NCBI RefSeq assembly: GCF_006717145.1
Contig: NZ_VFQF01000001.1
Location: 1,426,001 to 1,490,000, forward strand
Source of the DNA: Humibacillus xanthopallidus
GTDB taxonomy: Bacteria > Actinomycetota > Actinomycetes > Actinomycetales > Dermatophilaceae
Direction of reading: 5' to 3'
DNA: 64,000 bases
Shown: positions 31,914 through 42,725 of the stretch, one piece after another
How positions within the stretch are numbered: position 1 is the stretch's first letter
Layout: each line of letters starts with the position of its first letter
Program-made: the position numbers and the translations under genes
Notes under the pieces: generated by a model
Database searches by the model: none
Told to the model about the DNA's origin: nothing
The model's input: the letters and a program-made list of their open reading frames with translations, nothing else

Positions 31914-32809
31914 CGGCCACCGGCGGAGGTCCGCACCCCCCAGACCGGGTCGACGACGGCATACAGCGCCTCGGCCATGGCGGCGAGCGGCGCCGGCTGA
32001 CCGGTCATGAGGCTCACCTGGCGGGTCGCCTGGTGCAGGAGCATGTCGACGCCGCGGGCCAGCGTCCAGCCCCGGTGCTGGCCGCCGCGCTGGAGCGGGG
32101 TGGGCCCTTCGCCGTAGACGACGTCGAGCAGCACGCGGGTGCGGCCTCCGTCGGTCGTGGGCAGCGTGTCGAGCGGCAGGCCGGCCGACGGGGGCACGGT
32201 GCTGATGACGAGGTCGGCGTCGGGCCACTCGCCCAGTGCTGCGACCGCCACCTCCAGCCCCGCCGCTCGCGCCTGCGCCACGGTCTCGGGACGAGCCTCG
32301 TCGCGCACCATGAGGGTCACACGCCGCGCCGCGACGGCACCTGAGTCACGTGAGTCACCTGAGGCGGCGAGCGCGGCGATGGCCGACCGCGCCGTGGCGC
32401 CCGACCCCACGACGACGACCTCGGTCACAGCATCGGAGGCGAGGTCGCAGCCCACGGCCGCGAGGGCGGCGGTGATGCCGTGCACGTCGGTGTTGTCGGC
32501 GAGCCAACCTCCCTCGACGCGCACGAGGGTGTTGGCCGCACCGGTCTCACGGGCCGTGTCGGTCGCCTCGACGGCGGCCTGCAGGGCCACCTCCTTGAGC
32601 GGCATCGTCAGGGAGAGCCCGCGCCACGTCTCGTCGAGCTGCTCGAGCGCGCCGGCGAACGACTCCGTGTCGACCTCGCGCCGGTCGTAGGACCACGTCG
32701 TGAGGCCCAGCGCGACGTGTGCGGCTCGGTGCAGCACGGGCGAGAGCGAGTGGGCGATGGGTGAGCCCCAGACCGCGCACCGGGTCTGTTCGGCCGGGAT
32801 GGTCAGCAC
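31910..32809 (-). CDS. aroE: Shikimate dehydrogenase
   Basis: Reduces 3-dehydroshikimate with NADPH. The substrate site GSPIAHSLSPVLHRAA lies near the N-terminus, the catalytic lysine in MPLKEVAL, and NTDVHG and GSGATARSAIAAL (nucleotide binding) follow. I favour the GTG at 32807-32809, which overlaps the mltG stop by seven bases and gives 299 residues. An ATG at 32833 would add eight residues and overlap mltG by 31 bases. Confidence 0.92.
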   Translation of the reverse strand: MLTIPAEQTRCAVWGSPIAHSLSPVLHRAAHVALGLTTWSYDRREVDTESFAGALEQLDETWRGLSLTMPLKEVALQAAVEATDTARETGAANTLVRVEGGWLADNTDVHGITAALAAVGCDLASDAVTEVVVVGSGATARSAIAALAASGDSRDSGAVAARRVTLMVRDEARPETVAQARAAGLEVAVAALGEWPDADLVISTVPPSAGLPLDTLPTTDGGRTRVLLDVVYGEGPTPLQRGGQHRGWTLARGVDMLLHQATRQVSLMTGQPAPLAAMAEALYAVVDPVWGVRTSAGGR

Positions 32810-34041
32810 TTGCCCCCCGTGGACGCGCGCCACGCGTTGAAGGCGGCGACGTTCTTGGCGTGGTCGGCAGCGGTCACGGCGAACTTCGTCTCTCCCGTGC
32901 AGAGGTTGACGGTGACGAAGTAGAACCAGTCACCGGCCGGCGGGGCCGCAGCGGCCTGGATCGCGCTCTCGCCCGGGTTGGCGATCGGGCCCGGGGGCAG
33001 GCCCTTGAAGCGACGCGTGTTGTACGGGCTGTCGCTGTCGAGCATGTCCTGCGTCGGCACGCCGCGCTTCTTGAAGATGTAGTTGACCGTCGAGTCGAAG
33101 CCGATGGACGTGTTGGACGCGAGGCGGTTCTCGATGACCCGCGCGACCTTGCCGCGGTCGGCCTCGGTGCTGGCCTCGCCCTCGACGAGGCTCGCGAGAA
33201 TCACCACGCGCTCCATCTTCTCCGGGGGGATGCCCAGGGCGTCGAGCCGCTTGACCGACTCCCCCACCATCTGCTTCAGCTGGGCCGCTGCGCTCGAGTC
33301 GGGCGCGAACTCGTAGCTGGCCGGGAAGAGGTAGCCCTCGACGTTGCCCCGGGCCGACGACGGGAGCCCGAGCGCCTCCGCGTCCTTGGCCGCGGCGACG
33401 TACTGCGCCACGGGGATGCCGGAGGCCTTCGAGAGCTTCGCGTAGATCTCCGTGGCCCACAGGCCCTCAGGGATCGTGACCCGGGTGACGATGCGGTTCT
33501 TGGGGTTGACGAGCAGGGCGAGGGCATCCGCCGCGCGCATCTGCTTCTTCATCTCGTAGACGCCGGGCTGGATGCCGCCGCTCTTGGAGTCGGCGTTGGC
33601 CGCCTCGACGAACGCCTTCGTCGACTTGATGACGTCGGCGTCGACGAGCTCTCGCGCGATCGCGCTGCCGCCGGCGCCCTGCTCGACCGTGACGCGCACG
33701 CTGCCGTCGCCCGGGCCCGGGTAGTCGTTGGACTCGAGGAAGCCCTCCACGACGGGGCGCAGTGCGTGGTACGCGACCACGACGCCGCCGCCGATGACGG
33801 CCAGGGCGAGGACGATGACGATGAGGCGTCGCCACCACGGGGGCTTGCCGCGGCCTTCGCGAGCCCCGCCGGCACTGCGCCGGCGCCCACGGGAGCGCTT
33901 GGCGGCCAGCTCGGCCTCGCGCAGCTCGCGGCGGCTCGCGGGCGGCGCGGCGGGGTGGGCGGCGTCGTGCCCCACGGGGTCGTGGACGTCGGCGTGGTCA
34001 TCGTGGTCACCGAAGATCGATGACTCGAGATGGTCCTTCAT
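32803..34041 (-). CDS. mltG: Endolytic murein transglycosylase (YceG-like)
   Basis: MltG cuts nascent peptidoglycan strands in the periplasm. The 412-residue product has a cytosolic, charged N-terminus (about 70 residues, His/Asp-rich then Lys/Arg-rich), one membrane segment (RRLIVIVLALAVIGGGVVVAY in parts, about 71-91), a LysM-like subdomain, and the catalytic region ILASLVEGEA with the conserved glutamate near residue 286, then YNTRRFKGLPPGPIANPG. The ATG overlaps ruvX by four bases. Confidence 0.95.
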   Translation of the reverse strand: MKDHLESSIFGDHDDHADVHDPVGHDAAHPAAPPASRRELREAELAAKRSRGRRRSAGGAREGRGKPPWWRRLIVIVLALAVIGGGVVVAYHALRPVVEGFLESNDYPGPGDGSVRVTVEQGAGGSAIARELVDADVIKSTKAFVEAANADSKSGGIQPGVYEMKKQMRAADALALLVNPKNRIVTRVTIPEGLWATEIYAKLSKASGIPVAQYVAAAKDAEALGLPSSARGNVEGYLFPASYEFAPDSSAAAQLKQMVGESVKRLDALGIPPEKMERVVILASLVEGEASTEADRGKVARVIENRLASNTSIGFDSTVNYIFKKRGVPTQDMLDSDSPYNTRRFKGLPPGPIANPGESAIQAAAAPPAGDWFYFVTVNLCTGETKFAVTAADHAKNVAAFNAWRASTGGKC

Positions 34042-34562
34042 CGGCGACGTTCCTTCTTTCGTCTTCCCCCCGTGGTGACTGGCTCCCCTGGCGGCCTGCC
34101 CGAGCGAGCCTCCGTGTCGAGTGCGGTCTGCAGGATGAGGACAGCTGCCGCTTGGTCGACGACCTTGCGCTGGCCCCGTCCCGGCACGCCGCTGTCGCGT
34201 AGTCTGCGGTGCGCGTCGACGGTGGTCAAGCGTTCATCGACCAGTCGCACCGTCACGGTACCCACTCGGGCCGCGAGAGCCACGGCGTAGTCGCGTGCGA
34301 TGCGTGCGGCCTCGCCCTCCTGACCGGAGAGCAGCAGGGGCAGCCCGACGACGACCTCGACGGCGGCGAGCTCCTCGACGAGGGTCGCGATCTGCGTGAG
34401 GTCGGTGCCGTGCAGCTCGTCGCGGGCGAGGGTGCGCACCGGGTGCGCGAAGGTGGCGGTGGGGTCCGAGGCAGCCACCCCGACCCGGGCGCTGCCCACG
34501 TCGACGCCGACGCGCACCCCGGGGCGCACTGTCCGCACCGGGGGCTCGTCGGGCATCGTCAT
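34038..34562 (-). CDS. ruvX: Holliday junction resolvase RuvX (YqgF family)
   Basis: A 174-residue RNase H-fold nuclease also implicated in rRNA maturation. The motif [16 protein letters not shown] (about 18-33) carries the first aspartate, [10 protein letters not shown] the second strand, DERLTT the glutamate motif and [10 protein letters not shown] the last aspartate. The C-terminal tail ends in a basic [10 protein letters not shown]. The ATG at 34560-34562 overlaps the alaS stop by four bases. The order alaS-ruvX-mltG-aroE is conserved. Confidence 0.93.
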   Translation of the reverse strand: MTMPDEPPVRTVRPGVRVGVDVGSARVGVAASDPTATFAHPVRTLARDELHGTDLTQIATLVEELAAVEVVVGLPLLLSGQEGEAARIARDYAVALAARVGTVTVRLVDERLTTVDAHRRLRDSGVPGRGQRKVVDQAAAVLILQTALDTEARSGRPPGEPVTTGGRRKKERRR

Positions 34563-37231
34563 GCGCCTCGGGCGCGCAGTTGGTCCTCGACGACCCCGAG
34601 GGCGCGAGAGACCTGCGTCGGGTCGGTGCCGCCTCCCTGGGCAAGGTCGGGCTTGCCGCCCCCTCCGCCACCGAGGGCCTGCGCGGCGAGCTTGACGAGC
34701 GCCCCGGCCTGCAGCCCCGTCTGGCGGGCCTGCTCGTTGGTCGCGACGATGACGACGGGCCTGCCTCCGGAGACGGCGGCCATCGACACGAGGGCCGGCC
34801 GGTCGTTGCCGAGACGGGTGCGCACGTCGAGCACGAGCGCGCGCAGCTCGTCGGCCGACACGCCGTCGCCGGCGTCGTGGCTGACGAAGCGGACGCCCGC
34901 GATCTCGCGGGCGCTGGACACGAGTCCCGCTGCCGCACCGAGGACCTGGGCCTGCTTGACGGCGGCGATCTCCTTCTCGGCGTCGCGCAGGCGACCGAGG
35001 ATGCCGGCGATGCGGTCGGGCAGCTCGTCGCGGCGTCCTCCGACGACCTCGGTCAGCTGGCTGACGATGGCGGCCTCACGCGCGAGGTGCGTGTAGGCGT
35101 CGACGCCGACGAGCGCCTCGACACGGCGCACCCCGGAGCCGATCGAGCTCTCGCCGAGCAGCTTGACGACCCCGATCTGCCCGACGCGCGGGGTGTGGGT
35201 GCCGATGCACAGCTCACGCGACCAGTCGCCGATCGACACGACGCGCACGCGCTCGCCGTACTTCTCGCCGAACAGCGCCATCGCGCCGAGCTTGCGGGCG
35301 TCGTCGATGGCCATGATGTCGGCCGTGACGGGCAGGTCGTCGAGGAGCACGCCGTTGATGCGTGACTCGATCTCGCCGAGCGCGCCCGCGGGCACGGCCT
35401 GCTGCGAGCGGAAGTCGAAGCGCAGCCGACCCGGGGAGTTCTCGGACCCGGCCTGGGTCGCCGTGTCTCCCAGCTCGTCGCGCAGCGCCTGGTGCACCAT
35501 GTGCGTCGCCGTGTGGGCGCGCGAGATGGAGCGTCGGCGGGCCACGTCGACCTCGGCCTCGGCGTCCTCGCCGACGGCGCCCTCGCCCTCGAGCACCGTC
35601 GCGCGGTGCACGACGAGACCCGAGATGGGGCGCTGCACATCGGTCACCTCGAGCACGGCGCCACCCGACAGGCGGATGCGGCCGTGGTCGGCGAGCTGGC
35701 CGCCCGACTCGGCGTAGAGCGGCGTGCGGTCGAGCACGAGCTCGACCTCGTCGCCCGGGCCGAAGCGCTCGACCACCTCACCGCCGCGGATGAGTCCGCG
35801 CAGCCGGGTGTCGGTGACGACCTGGTCGTAGCCGGTGAACTCGACCTCGCGGCCGAGGGTGTCGGAGACGCGACGGTAGACGCTCGTGTCACCGTGGCCC
35901 GACTTCTTGGCGCGGGCATCGGCCTTGGCGCGGTCGCGCTGCTCCGCCATGAGGGTGCGGAAACCGGTCTCGTCGACCTGGACGCCCTGTTCCGCCGCCA
36001 TCTCGAGGGTCAGGTCGATCGGGAAGCCGTAGGTGTCGTGCAGCGCGAAGGCCTCCGCGCCGCCGAGGGTCGAGCGTCCGGAGGACTTCGCGCTCGCCAC
36101 CGCGGTGTCGAGGATCGTCGTGCCGGCCGCGAGGGTGCGCCGGAAGGCGTCCTCCTCGCCGTAGGCGACCTGGCTGATGCGGTGGAAGTCGCGCTCGAGC
36201 TCGGGGTAGGACGCCTTCATCCGCTCCTTGCTGACCGGCAGCAGGTGCTCCAGCGTCGGTGCGTCGACCCCGAGGAGGCGCATCGAGCGGACCGCGCGGC
36301 GCAGCAGACGGCGCAGGACGTAGCCGCGGCCCTCGTTGCCCGGCGTGACCCCGTCGCCGATGAGCATGAGCGAGCTGCGCACGTGGTCGGCCACGACGCG
36401 GAAGCGCACGTCGTCGTCGCGGTCGGCTCCGTAGCGGCGCCCGGTGAGGTCCTCGGCTGCCGCGATGACGGGGAAGACCTCGTCGGTCTCGTAGATGTTG
36501 TCGACGCCCTGGAGCAGGTAGGCGACGCGCTCGAGGCCCATGCCCGTGTCGATGTTGCGCTTGGGCAGCTCGCCCGCGATGTCGAAGTCCTCCTTGGACC
36601 GGACGTTCTCGAGCTCGTACTGCATGAAGACGAGGTTCCAGAACTCGAGGTAGCGGTCGCCCGCCTCCCAGTCGCGGTCGGCGCCGAACTGCGGGCCGCG
36701 GTCGAGCAGGATCTCGGAGCACGGGCCGCCGGGGCCGGCGACGCCCATGTTCCAGTAGTTGTCCTTGCGGCCGAGGCGCACGATGCGGTCGTCGGAAAGC
36801 CCGGCGACCTTCTTCCACAAGGAGATCGCCTCGTCGTCGTCGTGGTAGACCGACGCGTAGAGGTCCTTCTCGTCGAAGCCGAGGCCGCCGTCACGCTGGC
36901 TGCGCGTGATGAGCTCCCACGCGAGCTCGATGGCGCCTTCCTTGAAGTAGTCGCCGAAGCTGAAGTTGCCGTTCATCTGGAAGAACGTGCCGTGGCGGGT
37001 CGTCTTGCCGACCTCTTCGATGTCGAGGGTGCGCACGCACTTCTGCACGCTCGTGGCGCGGCGGAAGGGCGGCGTCTCCTGCCCGAGGAAGTAGGGCTTG
37101 AAGGGCACCATGCCGGCGTTGACGAAGAGCAGGTTGGGGTCCTCGTGCACGAGCGGCGCGCTCGGCACGACGGTGTGGCCGCGCTCCCCGAAGAAGGAGA
37201 GCCAGCGACGCCTGATCTCAGCGGTTTCCAT
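34559..37231 (-). CDS. alaS: Alanine-tRNA ligase
   Basis: The 890-residue product has the class II catalytic core ([32 protein letters not shown], motif 2 around [17 protein letters not shown]), and the editing domain with the zinc motif HTATHMVH (about residue 570) and [13 protein letters not shown]. The C-terminal DHHA1/C-Ala domain ends with a glycine-rich [15 protein letters not shown]. The ATG lies at 37229-37231. It heads the alaS-ruvX-mltG-aroE-aroC operon. Confidence 0.97.
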   Translation of the reverse strand: METAEIRRRWLSFFGERGHTVVPSAPLVHEDPNLLFVNAGMVPFKPYFLGQETPPFRRATSVQKCVRTLDIEEVGKTTRHGTFFQMNGNFSFGDYFKEGAIELAWELITRSQRDGGLGFDEKDLYASVYHDDDEAISLWKKVAGLSDDRIVRLGRKDNYWNMGVAGPGGPCSEILLDRGPQFGADRDWEAGDRYLEFWNLVFMQYELENVRSKEDFDIAGELPKRNIDTGMGLERVAYLLQGVDNIYETDEVFPVIAAAEDLTGRRYGADRDDDVRFRVVADHVRSSLMLIGDGVTPGNEGRGYVLRRLLRRAVRSMRLLGVDAPTLEHLLPVSKERMKASYPELERDFHRISQVAYGEEDAFRRTLAAGTTILDTAVASAKSSGRSTLGGAEAFALHDTYGFPIDLTLEMAAEQGVQVDETGFRTLMAEQRDRAKADARAKKSGHGDTSVYRRVSDTLGREVEFTGYDQVVTDTRLRGLIRGGEVVERFGPGDEVELVLDRTPLYAESGGQLADHGRIRLSGGAVLEVTDVQRPISGLVVHRATVLEGEGAVGEDAEAEVDVARRRSISRAHTATHMVHQALRDELGDTATQAGSENSPGRLRFDFRSQQAVPAGALGEIESRINGVLLDDLPVTADIMAIDDARKLGAMALFGEKYGERVRVVSIGDWSRELCIGTHTPRVGQIGVVKLLGESSIGSGVRRVEALVGVDAYTHLAREAAIVSQLTEVVGGRRDELPDRIAGILGRLRDAEKEIAAVKQAQVLGAAAGLVSSAREIAGVRFVSHDAGDGVSADELRALVLDVRTRLGNDRPALVSMAAVSGGRPVVIVATNEQARQTGLQAGALVKLAAQALGGGGGGKPDLAQGGGTDPTQVSRALGVVEDQLRARGA

Positions 37232-37275
37232 GTGTGTTGTCCTCGTGGTCGGTGCTGCGGGGTGGGAGTCGGGGC

Positions 37276-37315
37276 GGGGTCAGCCGAGGCGCCTCAGCAG
37301 GGCGCGACTGACCCC
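37276..37315 (-). promoter_or_regulatory. Inverted repeat in the alaS leader
   Basis: GGGGTCAG (37276-37283) and CTGACCCC (37308-37315) form a perfect 8-bp stem around a 24-base loop that itself contains the palindrome GAGGCGCCTC. It lies about 45 bases before the alaS ATG. It may be an RNA structure in the 5' UTR; a role is not shown. Confidence 0.35.
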
Positions 37316-37515
37316 CGGCCGGCTCGTGACCACACCTGCGGCCTCGCCGTCATCCACTGCTCCGTGCCCACCACGCAGTCCACCACGCATCGTCCTTCGC
37401 TCGTCGGCGCGCACGTCGCGCCGCCGTCAACCCTAACCGACCCCCGCGCACGCGCGCGCTCCCACGCAGCGGGACGCGAGCGGGCCGCCGGCCCGGGGTC
37501 GGGCGACAGGCGGGG

Positions 37516-37564
37516 GTATGCCGTGGGGCCGGCTCCCACACGGGAAGCCGGCCCCACGGCATAC
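37516..37564 (-). terminator. Strong hairpin downstream of dppF, arms capped by the GTATGCCG word
   Basis: The arms 37516-37534 and 37546-37564 are perfect 19-bp inverted repeats, enclosing CCC-ACAC-GGG-A, so the stem can extend by three further pairs past one bulge. It lies 42 bases behind the dppF stop and has no T-run, as is common for actinobacterial terminators. The two outer ends of the hairpin are GTATGCCG and CGGCATAC, the dispersed word found across the window. Terminator function is inferred. Confidence 0.75.
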
Positions 37565-37606
37565 GGGCTGGGTCTGCTCGACGCGGCCCGGATGTGCGCC
37601 GGTGCC

Positions 37607-38706
<1,100 letters not shown>

Positions 38707-38710
<4 letters not shown>

Positions 38711-39777
38711 CGGACTCCCTCGTCTTCCTGGAGCGTGCCCACCGGGTCGGTGAGGTGGCACCGGATCTGGCGGTTGGCGAGGCCCGGCGTCGGGCGCCAC
38801 TCGGGCAGCTCGGTCCAGCACGCGTCGCCGGGGACCTGGCTCTTGAAGTCGCAGCGCGGGTGGAACGAGCAGCCGGGCGGGAGGTTGAGCAGGCTGGGCG
38901 GGGAGCCCTGGATCGCCTTGAGCTCGGTGAGGTCCTCCGAGTGCGACGGCAGCGACTGGAGCAGGCCGTAGGTGTAGGGGTGCGACGGCTGGGCCAGCAC
39001 CTCCTTGGCGTCCCCCTTCTCGACACCGCGGCCGGCATACATCACGACGATGTCGTCGGCGGTCTCGGCCACGACCGCGAGGTCGTGCGTGATCAGGATG
39101 ACCGCGGAGCCGAACTCCTTCTGCAGGTCGTTGACGAGGTCGAGGATCTGCGCCTGGACGGTCACGTCGAGGGCGGTCGTCGGCTCGTCGGCGATGAGCA
39201 GCTTGGGGTTGTTGACCAGGCCCAGGGCGATCATCGCGCGCTGGCGCATACCGCCCGAGAACTCGTGGGGGAACTGCAGCGCACGGCGCTTCGGGTTCGG
39301 GATGCCGACGAGGTCGAGCATCTCGATGGCCCGCTTCTCGGCCACGGCCTTGCTCACCTTGTTGTGCGCGAGGTAGGCCTCGGCGATCTGCTTGCCGATC
39401 TTGTGGAACGGGTGCAGGGCGCTCTGGGGGTCCTGGAAGACCATCGCGGCCTTGGTGCTGCGGATCTTCTGGAAGGTCGACTGCGGCGCACCGACGAGCT
39501 CGATGCCGTCGAGCTTGATGCTCCCCGTGATCTGCGTGCGCTTCGGGTTGTGCAGGCCCAGCACGGCCATGCTCGAGACGGACTTGCCGGAGCCGGACTC
39601 ACCGACGATGGCGAGCGTGCGGCCGAGGCGGGCCTGGTAGCTGAGGTTGGAGACGGCCTTGACGAGCCCCTCCTCGGTCGGGAAGGCGACCGAGAGGTCC
39701 TGCACGTCGAGCACGACGTCGCCGACTGACGTGGCCTCCGCGGCCTGCGTGGGGATGGCGTTCGCCGTGGCGGTCAC
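38707..39777 (-). CDS. dppD: Oligopeptide/dipeptide ABC transporter ATPase (DppD-type)
   Basis: A 356-residue ATP-binding subunit paralogous to the DppF-type protein. Walker A is GESGSGKSV, signature EFSGGMRQR, Walker B LLIADEPTTALD and the switch HDLAVVAE. The C-terminal extension has CSFHPRCDFK and a further cysteine. The GTG at 39775-39777 overlaps the dppB stop (GTGA). Confidence 0.92.
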
Positions 39778-40760
39778 TGGAGCCTCACTCGGGGGTCGAT
39801 GAAGGAGTAGGCGATGTCGACGACGAGGTTCATGATGACGACGACCGCCGCTCCGATGAGCACGCTCCCCATGATGACGGGCAGGTCCTGGGCGCGGAAG
39901 GCGGCGAGGGTGCGCCGCCCGATCCCGTCGACGCCGAAGATCTGCTCGGTGATGAGGGTGCCGGTCAACAGGGCCGCGATGTCGAGGCCGAGGATCGTGA
40001 CGATGGGGCTCATCGCGGCGCGGAAGCCGTGCTTGACGAGCACGGTGCGCTCGGGGATGCCCTTCGAGCGGGCCGTCCGGATGTAGTCCATCGACAGGGT
40101 CTCGAGCATCGAGTTTCGCGTGTAGCGCGTGTACGAGGTCGAGGTGTAGAGGCCGAGGATGAGCGCAGGGGCGAGCATGCCCAGGAAGTAGGGCCCGACG
40201 CCCGCCGATATCGGTGCGTACTGCGGGAGGATGTTCCAGAGCACGACCGGGTAGAGCGCGACGAGAAGGGCGAGCACGTAGTACGGGATCGCGCCGAAGG
40301 TCTGCGACGAGCCGATGATGCCTCGGTCGGCGGGGGTGCCGCGGCGGATCGCGGCGATGATGCCGAGGGTCACGCCGACCGTGACGAACACGACGGCGGC
40401 CATGAGGGCCAGCACGACGGTATTCGGGAAGCGGGTGAACAGCTCGGTGTTGACCGACTGGCGGGTCGAGAAGGAGTACCCGAGACACGGAGCCCCGCAG
40501 TGCACCGTGTCCCCTGCATAGGTGAAGTCACGACCGACGAACAGGCCCTTGAAGTACTCGAGGAACTGCTGCGAGAGCGGCTTGTCGAGGCCGAGGCTCT
40601 TCGTGATCTGCTCGAGGCGCGCAGGGTTGCACCGGGTCTCCGGGCACATGGCCTGGGCGGGGTCGGACGGGCCGGCGAAGAAGAGGAGGAACGTCGACAC
40701 GAGCGTCGCCAAGATGACGCTCAAGGCGAGGGCCACGCGCCTGAGGATGTACGTGAGCAA
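39774..40760 (-). CDS. dppB: Oligopeptide/dipeptide ABC transporter permease (DppB-type)
   Basis: A 328-residue permease with about six membrane segments. The first is YILRRVALALSVILATLV; the EAA-type cytoplasmic loop is RTARSKGIPERTVLVKHGFR near residue 215. The extracellular loop after TM1 carries two cysteine pairs (CPETRC and CGAPC), which may form disulfides and also occur in related actinobacterial permeases as far as I recall. The likely start is the TTG at 40758-40760 with GGAAGG upstream. Confidence 0.9.
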   Translation of the reverse strand: MLTYILRRVALALSVILATLVSTFLLFFAGPSDPAQAMCPETRCNPARLEQITKSLGLDKPLSQQFLEYFKGLFVGRDFTYAGDTVHCGAPCLGYSFSTRQSVNTELFTRFPNTVVLALMAAVVFVTVGVTLGIIAAIRRGTPADRGIIGSSQTFGAIPYYVLALLVALYPVVLWNILPQYAPISAGVGPYFLGMLAPALILGLYTSTSYTRYTRNSMLETLSMDYIRTARSKGIPERTVLVKHGFRAAMSPIVTILGLDIAALLTGTLITEQIFGVDGIGRRTLAAFRAQDLPVIMGSVLIGAAVVVIMNLVVDIAYSFIDPRVRLQ

Positions 40761-40785
40761 GGGATACCTTCCAAGGAGTGGGCAT

Positions 40786-40862
40786 CCGTGGTGGGGACCC
40801 GGAGGTTTCCGAGCCCCCACCACGGGTTGTGGTCAGTCGCCGCCCTCAGGTCGGAGGGCGGC
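40786..40862 (-). promoter_or_regulatory. Two consecutive hairpins between dppA and dppB
   Basis: The 113-base gap holds an 11-bp stem (40786-40796 with 40815-40825) containing an inner CGGA/TCCG stem, and a second 8-bp stem GCCGCCCT (40839-40846) with AGGGCGGC (40855-40862). Such structures behind a binding-protein gene often cause partial termination or protect the mRNA, so that the binding protein is made in excess. The function here is inferred. Confidence 0.55.
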
Positions 40863-40873
40863 CCCGGCCGGTC

Positions 40874-42649
40874 TTACTGGTCGAGCCAGACGTCCGTCAG
40901 GTTGGGCATGCCCTTGTTGGGGTTGTTGTGGACGTTCTTCACCTTGGTGCCGAACACCGAGTTGCCCTTGTCGTTGGAGTCCGGGATGGCCAGGAGGTAG
41001 TTCTCCGTCAGCCACTTGTCCATCTTGCCCCACTCAGGACCCTGCTCCGTGATGGAGAGGCCCTGGATGCGCTTGATCTCGGCGTCGATCTTGGCGTCGG
41101 AGAAGTTACCGAACGTCGTGCCACCCTGCGAGAGGGCGATCGTGCCGATGGTGGGCGGGATGATCGAGTCGGCGGACGGCCAGTCGAAGCACCAGCCGCG
41201 CGGCGACTGGAGCATGTTCATCTTGCCCTTGGGGTCACCCACGAGCTTGCGACGCTCGGCGCTCGGCGCACCGATGTCGGTCACCTTGAAGCCGGCCTTC
41301 TCCAGGGACTGCTTGCGCACCTGGTTGACCTTCTGGGCGATGTCGTCGTCGTTCGTGTAGTAGTAGATGAGCTCGAAGGGCTTGTCGGGGCCGTAGCCGG
41401 CGTCCGCGAGCATCTGCTTGGCCTTGGCCGGGTCGCCGTCGCCCTTGCCGTTCATCTTGAAGCCGGGAGCAGCCTCGGCCTCGTAGTCGAGGTGGCCCGG
41501 GATCTGCGGCGGGATGATCGTCGAGGCGGGGGTGAACGAGTGCGTGGTCTCGCCACCGGCCTTGTGGATCGCGTCGAACGGGTAGGCCACGGCGATCGCC
41601 TTGCGCACCGGCATCGGGATCTTGCGGGCGTCCATGTTGATCATGAGCACGCAGGAGGAGGGGCCCTCCTCGAACTGGGCCTTCTTCTCGCCCTCGATCT
41701 GCGAGATGAGCGAGGAGTCGATGCCGTCCCAGTTGAGGGTGGTGGCGTCGTCACCGTTGGACGCGAGGATCGCGGTCTGCGTCTTGACGATGTCCTGGCC
41801 CCACTTGAAGTGGAAGCCGTCCGGGTAGTTGTGACGCGCCGGGTCGGTGTTGGGGTCCCAGTTGGGGTTGCGCTTGAGGGTCAGCTCGGTGCCCGGGGTG
41901 TACTTGTCGAACATGTAGGGACCGGTCGCCAGCGGGTGCAGCTGGTAGTCGGCCTTCGTGTCCTTCGCCTCGGGGATCGGCGTGAACTGGTTGAACGAGA
42001 CGAAGTAGGGCAGCGTCTCGAAGCGCTTCTCGAGGTGGAAGACGACGGTCTTGTCGTCCTTGGCCTCGACGCCGTTCCAGTTCTTGTCACCCTTGAACGG
42101 GCCCTGGTAGTCGGCGCCACCCTTGAAGAACTCGCGCTGGTAGGTCGGGCCGTTGGCAGCCAGGTCGGGGTCGAACGAGCGCTTGGCGGCCCAGACGATG
42201 TCCTGCGCCTTGACCGGCGTGCCGTCCTCGTACTTGATGCCGTCCTTGAGCGTGAACGTCCACGTCAGACCGTCGTCCGAGACCTTGCCGAGGTCGGTCG
42301 CGAGGTCCGGGACGAGCACCTGCTGGTCGCCGCGGCTCACGAAGGTCGTCAGGGCGCGGTGGCTCAGCGAGAAGATGACCGCGGTGTCCTGGTAGAACTG
42401 GTCGCTCGGGTCCATGTTGGCCGGGGTCGAGGAGTAGGAGACCGTGAGGATCCCACCCTTCTTCGCACCCGCGACTGCGGGCGCGGGGCCCTTGGCGGTC
42501 GGGTCGAGAGTCGCCGCAGCGCCCTCCACCTTGCCGGTGTCACCGCTCGCGTTGCCCGTGCCGGTGCCGTTCGTCGACGGTGCACCACAGGCTGCGACAA
42601 GACCGAGGGAGGCCACGGCCCCGACGGTCAGGACTTTGGTCCAGCGCAT
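40874..42649 (-). CDS. dppA: Peptide-binding lipoprotein of the ABC transporter (SBP family 5)
   Basis: A 591-residue extracellular substrate-binding protein. The signal MRWTKVLTVGAVASLGLVAAC has the lipobox VAAC at residues 18-21. A Gly/Thr/Ala linker is followed by the family 5 core: GGILTVSYSSTPANMDPSDQFY, LATDLGKVSDDGLTWTFTLKDGIKYEDGTPV and the central ATGPYMFDKY. The closing residues contain NVHNNPNKGMPNLTDVWLDQ. GGGAG precedes the ATG at 42647-42649. Peptide import is the family role; nickel or other ligands cannot be excluded. Confidence 0.92.
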   Translation of the reverse strand: MRWTKVLTVGAVASLGLVAACGAPSTNGTGTGNASGDTGKVEGAAATLDPTAKGPAPAVAGAKKGGILTVSYSSTPANMDPSDQFYQDTAVIFSLSHRALTTFVSRGDQQVLVPDLATDLGKVSDDGLTWTFTLKDGIKYEDGTPVKAQDIVWAAKRSFDPDLAANGPTYQREFFKGGADYQGPFKGDKNWNGVEAKDDKTVVFHLEKRFETLPYFVSFNQFTPIPEAKDTKADYQLHPLATGPYMFDKYTPGTELTLKRNPNWDPNTDPARHNYPDGFHFKWGQDIVKTQTAILASNGDDATTLNWDGIDSSLISQIEGEKKAQFEEGPSSCVLMINMDARKIPMPVRKAIAVAYPFDAIHKAGGETTHSFTPASTIIPPQIPGHLDYEAEAAPGFKMNGKGDGDPAKAKQMLADAGYGPDKPFELIYYYTNDDDIAQKVNQVRKQSLEKAGFKVTDIGAPSAERRKLVGDPKGKMNMLQSPRGWCFDWPSADSIIPPTIGTIALSQGGTTFGNFSDAKIDAEIKRIQGLSITEQGPEWGKMDKWLTENYLLAIPDSNDKGNSVFGTKVKNVHNNPNKGMPNLTDVWLDQ

Positions 42650-42725
42650 TGTTGTTTGCTCCCTTTGTTGTGCTTGTCCCAGCGCTTTGCCGGGAACATC
42701 TGTATGACCGAGACCCGCGATGGGG

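Larger units (their letters stand above)
37232..37606. other. 375-bp intergenic region upstream of alaS
   Basis: This gap separates alaS from dppF, both on the reverse strand. It holds an inverted repeat in the alaS leader (37276-37283 and 37308-37315), a reverse-strand TAGGGT (37430-37435) that could be a -10 element for alaS, and the strong hairpin at 37516-37564 behind dppF. I see no open reading frame with coding character and no T-box or tRNA. Confidence 0.6.

Noticed and set aside
37232-37515. T-box riboswitch before alaS
   Set aside because: No T-box core sequence or specifier stem is visible; only a simple inverted repeat is present.
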